From NCBI GenBank assembly GCA_045598945.1, contig JAZRVD010000238.1:1-11962 (forward strand): 11,962 bases of DNA, written 5' to 3'. The stretch comes from Colimorpha sp045598945 (GTDB lineage Bacteria; Bacteroidota; Bacteroidia; Bacteroidales; P3). The position numbers were made by a program, and so were the translations under genes. This document shows positions 6,276 through 11,962 of this stretch, one piece after another (the first letter of the stretch is position 1; every line of letters starts with the position of its first letter). The notes beneath the pieces are model-generated. The model saw nothing but the letters and a program-made list of their open reading frames with translations, did no database searches and had not been told where the DNA came from.

Positions 6276-8639
6276 ATGAATGTAAAAGAACAAATTGATC
6301 GAATTATTCGTAAACGACGAGAGGAACGTTTGCCGAAAATAGCACAACAACTTGAGTTTCTCCGTATGGTAAAGGAAAAGGTAGCACGTTTTGATGACCA
6401 ATTGGGGGGTATTCACAATCAGATAGGTTGTCTTGGTTTTGAATTGGAAAAAGATTCTGATTTTCAAGCTCGTTTGATGGCTGTATCTACAAATGAAGTA
6501 AAGCGGTTGTTGGATGTTCAAGTAAGAAAACTTGAAATATTGCAAAAAAGATTTTCTCGTGATGCTGTTCAAATTGCATTTATTGGTTTTGAACGTCAAG
6601 GAAAGAGTTGTTTTCTTCAGTCTATATCGGGGTTAGATAATAAAGTGATTCCTGCATATAGTGGAACAAGCTGTACAGGAGCAGTATCTGTTATTCATAA
6701 TGAGAATAAAGATCTTGAAGTTCATGTTGAGTTTTATAATATGGCTGAATTTTTAGGTATTGTACAAGAAAAAATAAATAAGTTTTTTTCAAAGAATACC
6801 TACGTTGTTAGATCGTTACAAGATCTTTCAGAATTAGATTTGTCAAACTATGATACAACAGATGTGTCAATCGCTACTGAATTTGGAAAATTTAAGGAAG
6901 CATATATTGAACACATGGCGGATTATGTTGATTTAATAGGTAGGGATAAGAGTATTTTTACTGATAAAAATCAAATTATTCAACATGTTTCTCAGTATGA
7001 GGAATTTGATTCTGTTCCAGAAGATGATAATCAGTGTTTGTATGAAAAGAAATGTAGAAAAGATTATAATGGAAATGAGGTCGTCGTTTGGTCAAAAAAA
7101 TATTATAAATATATAGCTGTTAAATCGGTTGATATTTATACGAGGTTTCAAGATGATAGAGTGTCGGATGCAAAGTTGGTGCTTGTAGATACTATAGGCA
7201 TGGGAGATGCAACTAATGCGGTAAAGATTGAAGAAGAAATGTTTCGTGTTCTTAGGGAAGATTGTGACGCGGCTGTAAATGTGTTTAAACCTCAGGCAAA
7301 TGGTGATTCTTTTAATACACATCAAAATGACATTCTGAAGAAAATTGGAAAAGAGCTTGAAGGACGTGAACCATATAAGTGGATATATTATGTGTTGAAC
7401 AGAGTGGATCGTGGGGTTGGACTGAATGGGAATGCTGTTCAGGGAGTGAAAGATCAGATAGAAAAGAGTTTTAGTAATTTGTCTAATAAACCTGTAGCAA
7501 AGGTGTTGGATATAAATGCGATAGATGCTGATGAGGTGGGTGAAAAATTGTTGACCTCATTGTTGGATCTTGTTGAGAATAATTTGGATGATATTGATTC
7601 TAATTTGATGAAAGATGCAAATAAAACAGCAGAAGACTTATATCGTTCATTTTCTCAATTTGTTGAAAGTGCATCAAAGGTTATGTCTGGATCAAAGTTC
7701 ACAAATACCAATGAAGAAAAACTATTTAAGAATAAAATTGAAGAGCTTTGTTATCCAAGAGCTTTGTTTGATCTAAAAAAAGAGTATGAACAGAAAAAGG
7801 ATGTTCCGTGTAAAGATATACAAGAAGGATTGAATAAATTGATTGACGGATTATTGGATAAAATGTCGAGCGTCGAAGAAATTGATAAAAAGGTACAAAG
7901 GGCGGACAGTTGTAAGACAAATGATATATTCAAACATTTTATTGAACAATATAGAGGTGTTGTAATTGATGCTTTTAAGGGGCTTAATAATGATGTTGTG
8001 ATTTCGCTTCAAGAAGATGTAAAAAAGAAGCTCATAAAAGTGCTGTTTGAAGAAGCAAAATTGGGAAATATTATTTTGCAGGGCGTTTCAACAGATAAAG
8101 GAGCAACGCAAGAATGGTTAAAATGTCTGTTGTCGGAGTGTATAGATGTGCAGTCGTATCCAAAGTTGCATTCCGTTCTTTCATCAATTGCTGATTTTAG
8201 ATTAGGAATTGAAGGTTTGCTCGAATACAATGTTGTTAAATGTCTTGACCCAATAGATAGTGATAAAGAGGGTTTTGAGCGTATGGATAATTCAAAATTC
8301 CCAATTGACGAACAAGCGCAAGAGATATGGGAAACATTGATTCATCGTGCTTCGCCTGTAAATGATGCTTTTCGACGTTGGGTTGATAGCTTTTCGTTGA
8401 TTCCAAGTCACTCCTTTTTTGCAATAGTAAAACAAATTCGTTTTCAAATGGTAGATGGTGATGAAAAAATGAAGGAAGAGATAGAAGATTTTTATAGAAA
8501 TAATCGTTTGCAGATATGGCGTGATGATTTTGCAAATCTTGCTGAACATAATAGTTTTTTAGGTTCATGGAATTCTGTGTGTAGGGATTTGACAGAAATT
8601 TGCGTTAAAAGTCGTTTTTTTGTTGAGTTTAATAGTTAG
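6276..8639 (+). CDS. Dynamin-like large GTPase, first gene of a three-gene operon
   Basis: The 787-residue product begins with a charged helical, probably coiled-coil, segment (about 1-95), then a GTPase domain. G1 is GFERQGKS (104-111); G2 is likely Thr134 in SGTSCTGAVSVI; G3 is DTIG (305-308) in VLVDTIGMGD; G4 is NRVD (375-378), a variant of NKxD. About 170 residues separate G2 from G3, well above the span in small GTPases, with a charged Tyr-rich insert. Residues about 440-787 are mostly helical and charged, as expected for the stalk of dynamin-family proteins. There is no obvious membrane helix. Bacterial dynamin-like proteins remodel or guard membranes, and several act in phage defence; the role here is inferred. 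The ATG follows an A+T-rich leader. The next gene starts 47 bases downstream. Composition is far more A+T-rich than the sdh genes, suggesting transfer. Confidence 0.75.
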   Translation: MNVKEQIDRIIRKRREERLPKIAQQLEFLRMVKEKVARFDDQLGGIHNQIGCLGFELEKDSDFQARLMAVSTNEVKRLLDVQVRKLEILQKRFSRDAVQIAFIGFERQGKSCFLQSISGLDNKVIPAYSGTSCTGAVSVIHNENKDLEVHVEFYNMAEFLGIVQEKINKFFSKNTYVVRSLQDLSELDLSNYDTTDVSIATEFGKFKEAYIEHMADYVDLIGRDKSIFTDKNQIIQHVSQYEEFDSVPEDDNQCLYEKKCRKDYNGNEVVVWSKKYYKYIAVKSVDIYTRFQDDRVSDAKLVLVDTIGMGDATNAVKIEEEMFRVLREDCDAAVNVFKPQANGDSFNTHQNDILKKIGKELEGREPYKWIYYVLNRVDRGVGLNGNAVQGVKDQIEKSFSNLSNKPVAKVLDINAIDADEVGEKLLTSLLDLVENNLDDIDSNLMKDANKTAEDLYRSFSQFVESASKVMSGSKFTNTNEEKLFKNKIEELCYPRALFDLKKEYEQKKDVPCKDIQEGLNKLIDGLLDKMSSVEEIDKKVQRADSCKTNDIFKHFIEQYRGVVIDAFKGLNNDVVISLQEDVKKKLIKVLFEEAKLGNIILQGVSTDKGATQEWLKCLLSECIDVQSYPKLHSVLSSIADFRLGIEGLLEYNVVKCLDPIDSDKEGFERMDNSKFPIDEQAQEIWETLIHRASPVNDAFRRWVDSFSLIPSHSFFAIVKQIRFQMVDGDEKMKEEIEDFYRNNRLQIWRDDFANLAEHNSFLGSWNSVCRDLTEICVKSRFFVEFNS

Positions 8640-8686
8640 TTAACAATAGCATATATCAGTTTAGATTAACTTAAAAATAAAGTAAA

Positions 8687-9919
8687 ATGAGTGTTTTTTA
8701 TACAAAAGAAAATGAAAATAGTTCATTAAATGTTTTGATGATGGGAGGGCGTAGATGTGGCAAGACTTCTGCGTTAGCGAGTATGTTTGATCAAATAAAA
8801 AATGGCGATGTAAAACGTTACTTTGAGATTACGGATGAAACAATTCGTGAGAAAAAAAATGGTGAAGTACAAGATTCTTTGAAAGGTAAAATATTAGAAT
8901 TAAAAAATTTTTTAAGACAGAAATCAAATAAAACTTTTTTGGTCGATTCTAATCCGACAAATTCATATTGGGATTATAAGTTAAAACTGCAAATTCCTGG
9001 AACACAGAAAAAAATGTTTTTAAATTTTCGTGATGCAAATGGAGAATTTTTTGTGAGAGGTGGAGCACATCAGAAAGATATTACAGAATATATAAAGACT
9101 TGCGATGTATTTGTTGTAGCTGTTGATACACCTTATTTGATGGGACCAATTGAAAATGAGAATATTTGTCCGGAATGTATTAATGAATGTGTTAATCGGA
9201 CAGATGATATAAGGGAATTCCTAACTAATATTGATACAAAGGATGGTGCTGATGCAAAGATGGTTGTTTTTGTTCCATTGAAATGTGAAAAGTGGTGTGT
9301 TGAAAATAAATTGGATAGTGTGGTTTCTCGTGTAAAAGAAGTATATAAGGATTCTATAGATAATATGCTTGCAAGAAATATGGTTTCTATTGCAATTGTC
9401 CCAATACAAACAGTTGGTAGTATTGTGTTTTCGGAATTTAAAGAAGCGTATTGTTTGAAATTTGCCAATGGCGAGACAAAACGTTGTTGTAAATTAGCTG
9501 ATAATTTGATTCGTTTAGAAGATGGTACGCTTGAAAATATACAACAGGTGGATGATAAGTTAAAGCTAAATAAAGATATTGAAGCAAAAGTTGATGATGC
9601 AGACATATATAGACCTTACGAATGGTTTGTGATAAATCACAAGGATACTTTGAAAAAAGAAGATGAGAGGTATGCTCCGCAAAATTGTGATCAATTGCCT
9701 ATTCATATTTTACGATTTATGTTGAAAAAATTTCAGAATGCAGAACAATCTTCTAAATCTAAAAATTGGTTTATGGTGCTGTTAGAAAGAATTCGTATTA
9801 TTTTTGGAGATATTTCGATAGATGAATTAGAGAAGACTCTTGAAGAGATGAGAAAACAAGGCGATATAAAAGAAGAAAGAGGTAGTATTGAGTACATTAG
9901 AGATTGTTTTAAAAGATAA
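8687..9919 (+). CDS. Second P-loop GTPase with divergent G4 motif, conflict-system-like
   Basis: The 410-residue product has a clear P-loop, GGRRCGKT (20-27), after a short N-terminal strand (NVLMM). The G3-like motif is DANG (116-119) in FLNFRDANGE. FVVAVDTPY (142-150) is the strand that follows the switch region in GTPases. FVPLKCEKW (195-203) sits where NKxD is expected, giving an xKxE variant. A short Cys cluster, CPECINEC (161-168), lies before it. Later, YRPYEWFV (308-315) and YAPQNCDQLPIHILRFML (329-346) form a second conserved-looking block. The RR-GKT P-loop and the P-x-K-C-E motif remind me of the double-GTPase families described in NTPase-dependent conflict systems; that link is from memory and needs a profile search. 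No membrane helix is seen. It lies between the dynamin-like gene and the membrane-protein gene, eight bases before the latter, so the three are almost certainly co-transcribed. Confidence 0.7.
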   Translation: MSVFYTKENENSSLNVLMMGGRRCGKTSALASMFDQIKNGDVKRYFEITDETIREKKNGEVQDSLKGKILELKNFLRQKSNKTFLVDSNPTNSYWDYKLKLQIPGTQKKMFLNFRDANGEFFVRGGAHQKDITEYIKTCDVFVVAVDTPYLMGPIENENICPECINECVNRTDDIREFLTNIDTKDGADAKMVVFVPLKCEKWCVENKLDSVVSRVKEVYKDSIDNMLARNMVSIAIVPIQTVGSIVFSEFKEAYCLKFANGETKRCCKLADNLIRLEDGTLENIQQVDDKLKLNKDIEAKVDDADIYRPYEWFVINHKDTLKKEDERYAPQNCDQLPIHILRFMLKKFQNAEQSSKSKNWFMVLLERIRIIFGDISIDELEKTLEEMRKQGDIKEERGSIEYIRDCFKR

Positions 9920-9927
9920 ACGTACTT

Positions 9928-10785
9928 ATGTTAAGATATTTTTCGTATTATTCAATTGGAGGATACAAGGATTTTTATCTTGGCTGTTTAAAGGATGAAA
10001 TTGATGTAGTATATTATGTTTCTAAAGAGCAGCAAGAGAATATTTCGTGTTTGCATTTGATGAAAATTATATCTGCAACTGATTCGTGTTATTTGCCTGA
10101 TGCTGGAAGGATTTTATTCTCTCATGCAGGATATAAGGTCATTTGTGAGCATCTCGAGGAGGATTGTTATGCTCTTGCTATTAGAGATATTGTTAATAAT
10201 GATGGTGGTCCAAAAACAGGAAGTACTCCATTTGATTTCCTTTTTCTGTGTGATAAAGATGATCTTAAAGTGTTAGATGGAATTGCAGCTTATGTTGTGA
10301 ATAATTTTATGAGTTTTACCAACTATATTGCAAGTTTGTTTTTTTACGATTCTGATATTAATGGCTATGGTTTTAGATTGAGAGATTTAAATGATAAGAT
10401 AAAAAAAGAAGTGGTGGATAAAAATTGTTCGTCACAAATTGAATTGAAAGATTGGCAAAAGTTTCAGGTGTCATCTTCTTTTTGTCAAGTCTCTTTACTT
10501 ATAATGCCGATTGGTCTTGATGAAGAAAAGGCTAGAATTGAACAAAAATTATTTGACAAAGAGATAAAATTATTGCTATCTTGTGAAGAAAGAGACCATG
10601 AGATTGTCTTAAAGAAAGTTGAAAAAAAAATGTCCAAGAAACAGGTAAAAATACTTGTATGGATAATTGTAATAGTGGTAATAGTCGTTGGTGTTTTAAT
10701 TGGCGTTTGCGCAACAAGTCCAACCGCAAAAGTGTCAAAAACGGTTGTTTCATTAAAGGTAGGTTCTATTAATTCACAAATTTGA
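9928..10785 (+). CDS. Single-pass membrane protein of the GTPase operon, possibly cut short by an IS
   Basis: I do not recognise the family. The 285-residue product has a soluble N-terminal domain (about 1-195) opening with YFSYYSIGGYKDFYLG, then a charged helix with a Lys-rich end (195-241), one strong membrane helix (about 242-261), and a 24-residue tail. The lysines before the helix predict that the large domain is cytoplasmic and the tail periplasmic. The N-terminal Tyr/Gly pattern loosely recalls N-terminal domains of GTPase-associated proteins from conflict systems, but this is only an impression. The ATG is eight bases after the second GTPase stop. Its TGA (10783-10785) falls at the abrupt change from A+T-rich sequence to IS sequence, so the natural C-terminus may have been longer. 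The product would tether the GTPase system to the inner membrane. Confidence 0.6.
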   Translation: MLRYFSYYSIGGYKDFYLGCLKDEIDVVYYVSKEQQENISCLHLMKIISATDSCYLPDAGRILFSHAGYKVICEHLEEDCYALAIRDIVNNDGGPKTGSTPFDFLFLCDKDDLKVLDGIAAYVVNNFMSFTNYIASLFFYDSDINGYGFRLRDLNDKIKKEVVDKNCSSQIELKDWQKFQVSSSFCQVSLLIMPIGLDEEKARIEQKLFDKEIKLLLSCEERDHEIVLKKVEKKMSKKQVKILVWIIVIVVIVVGVLIGVCATSPTAKVSKTVVSLKVGSINSQI

Positions 10786-10873
10786 GTGGAATCCGTTCCG
10801 TCAAACACGATCTTTCGGAATCAGTCGCTCATCAGAGGACTTCGACTGTCGATAGCGTTCGTTTATCCACTCA
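10783..10873. repeat. Inverted repeats at the left end of the IS
   Basis: TGAGTGGA (10783-10790) and TCCACTCA (10866-10873) are perfect inverted copies. Between them CAGTCG (10822-10827) and CGACTG (10843-10848) form a nested inverted repeat. Together they could fold as a branched structure. This may be the subterminal or transcription-blocking end of the IS, or a small separate element. Confidence 0.4.
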
Positions 10874-11962
10874 TTAACATGTTGTTTTTGACGATTTGAC
10901 ACAAATGGGCACAGTTATCCCTTGCAGGTGATAAACTGTGGATGAAAGTTAACGATCTGTACATATCTGAATATGTTATAGACGAGATTGGTCAGAGCAT
11001 TGGCTGCTTTAGCTCGCACCATTCCGATGCTGCGGATAAGCGAGCCGTCCATTGCTCCCTCAATGAAGCCGAAGATGTGCTCAATGCGGCATCTGTCCTT
11101 GGACTTGATGCGGTTGTTCCGCTTCTGCTCGTCGGTTAGAGGATTGTTGCGATGCCCTTTCTCGCAGATGATGGGATTCATTCCTTTCTTTCTGACGATG
11201 TCTTCTTTGGACTCATAACCAGCATCAAGAAAGAGGTCTTGTCCTTTATCCTTCTCCTCGATGAGAGGCTCAATGACATTTGAGTCGTGTACGCTTGCAT
11301 CCGTGGTATGGTATTTCTCTATGAGTTTAGTCTTCTTGTCTGCCTTGACATGATTCTTGTAACCATAGTGATTTTCACCGCGTTTCTTTGTCCATCGGGC
11401 ATCAACGTCCTTGTGCGACTTCTTGGACAGTTTGTGTTTCTTCTCCTTTGGAGAGTCGCCATCCTCGGGATTCCACAAGTCTTTGCCGTTCCCGGCTTTG
11501 ATCTGCTTGTTCTCCTCCTTAGTGTTTCTCTGCTTTGGGGCTTCAACAAAAGTGGCATCGATGATTTTGCCCTCGTTGAATGAAAGCCCCTTGTTGTCAA
11601 GGAAGGTGCGGAACTCATCAAACAGGCGGTCGAAGGTGCCGTCATCAGCAAGCTTATTTTTGCATGCCCAAACAGTCTTCTCGTCAGGAACCTCTGCCAC
11701 TGTATGAATGCCAAGGAACTGGCGGAAGCTGGTACGGTCTATAATCTGATACTGTATCTGGTGGTCGCCCAAACCATAGTAACGCTGAAGGAATATGACC
11801 TTGAACATAAGAACAACATCAATCTGCGGACGTCCTGCCGGAGTCTTGCAGTCCTTCTTGACCAGCACTTCTTCAAGTGCGGGACGGAACATCTCAAAGT
11901 CGACCAAGGCGGCGAGTTGCTCAAGGGGATTACCCATCTGGGAGAGAGCTTCAATCGTGAAC
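10784..11962 (-). mobile_element. IS5-family insertion sequence, right end outside the window
   Basis: The element is recognised by its transposase. The left boundary is placed near 10784 because composition changes sharply there, from the A+T-rich operon to more balanced sequence, and inverted repeats begin there. The right terminal repeat is beyond the window, so the terminal repeats and target duplication cannot be confirmed and the left end is uncertain by some tens of bases. Confidence 0.65.
10915..11962 (-). CDS. IS5-family DDE transposase, N-terminus outside the window
   Basis: The leftward frame stays open to the window edge: upstream of the Met codon at 11937 it still reads FTIEALSQ in frame, so the true start is beyond 11962. 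Numbered from that Met, the catalytic triad is Asp127 (IIDATF), Asp238 (FLDAGY) and Glu286 (RCRIEHIFG). The N-terminal MGNPLEQLAALVDFEMFRP block and GRPQIDVVLMFKVIFLQRYYGLGDHQ region are typical of IS5 transposases, where they form the DNA-binding part. A Lys-rich insert of about 50 residues (138-187) lies between the first Asp and the YGYKNHVK motif, a known feature of this family. The stop is TAA at 10917-10915. The frame is intact, so the transposase may be active. Confidence 0.92.
   Translation of the reverse strand, partial: FTIEALSQMGNPLEQLAALVDFEMFRPALEEVLVKKDCKTPAGRPQIDVVLMFKVIFLQRYYGLGDHQIQYQIIDRTSFRQFLGIHTVAEVPDEKTVWACKNKLADDGTFDRLFDEFRTFLDNKGLSFNEGKIIDATFVEAPKQRNTKEENKQIKAGNGKDLWNPEDGDSPKEKKHKLSKKSHKDVDARWTKKRGENHYGYKNHVKADKKTKLIEKYHTTDASVHDSNVIEPLIEEKDKGQDLFLDAGYESKEDIVRKKGMNPIICEKGHRNNPLTDEQKRNNRIKSKDRCRIEHIFGFIEGAMDGSLIRSIGMVRAKAANALTNLVYNIFRYVQIVNFHPQFITCKG

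Noticed and set aside
6239..6298. Nineteen-codon open frame overlapping the start of the first GTPase gene
   Set aside because: Such short frames are common in A+T-rich leaders. It has no motif or translation signal, though translational coupling cannot be excluded.
10775..10906. Direct repeat CACAAAT at 10775-10781 and 10900-10906 as a possible target duplication
   Set aside because: Both copies lie on the same side of the transposase, so they cannot flank the whole IS; seven bases in A+T-rich DNA recur by chance.
1..11962. CRISPR arrays, tRNA and rRNA genes
   Set aside because: No regularly spaced repeats and no tRNA- or rRNA-like sequence were noticed on either strand by eye.

Overview
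The window looks like a piece of a Bacteroidales chromosome, probably close to Prevotella or Bacteroides. Three things point there: a Na+-NQR subunit next to a three-subunit succinate dehydrogenase/fumarate reductase with a single five-helix cytochrome b; two exact matches to the Bacteroidetes -7 promoter element TAnnTTTG placed just before gene starts; and A-rich gene leaders without Shine-Dalgarno sequences. The genus is inferred, not proven.

Layout. Bases 1-95 are the last codons of nqrF. A hairpin follows, then sdhC-sdhA-sdhB (194-4069), which ends at a strong intrinsic terminator (4089-4122). Together these genes form a respiratory block: Na+-NQR passes electrons from NADH to (mena)quinone while exporting Na+, and the Sdh/Frd complex connects the quinone pool to fumarate/succinate. 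Next comes a leftward gene for a small two-helix membrane protein (4129-4551), a divergent promoter region, a rightward short-chain dehydrogenase (4641-5474), and a small desulfoferrodoxin-like protein (5599-5970) that keeps its rubredoxin-type metal site but has lost every iron ligand of the superoxide-reductase site.

Bases 5971-6275 hold no gene. They do hold a Bacteroidetes-type -7 box, a run of nine G and a long hairpin with a T-run, which fits either a small RNA or an attenuated leader. Base composition then turns markedly A+T-rich across a compact three-gene operon (6276-10785): a 787-residue dynamin-like GTPase, a 410-residue second P-loop GTPase with unusual motifs, and a 285-residue protein with one C-terminal membrane helix. 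This is the most interesting part of the window. It looks like a transferred, membrane-linked, two-GTPase system, possibly a defence or conflict system. That function is inferred from architecture only.

From about 10784 to the right edge there is an IS5-family insertion sequence. Its transposase reads leftward and runs off the window. The IS abuts the stop codon of the third operon gene, so that gene, and possibly further operon genes, may have been cut off by the insertion.
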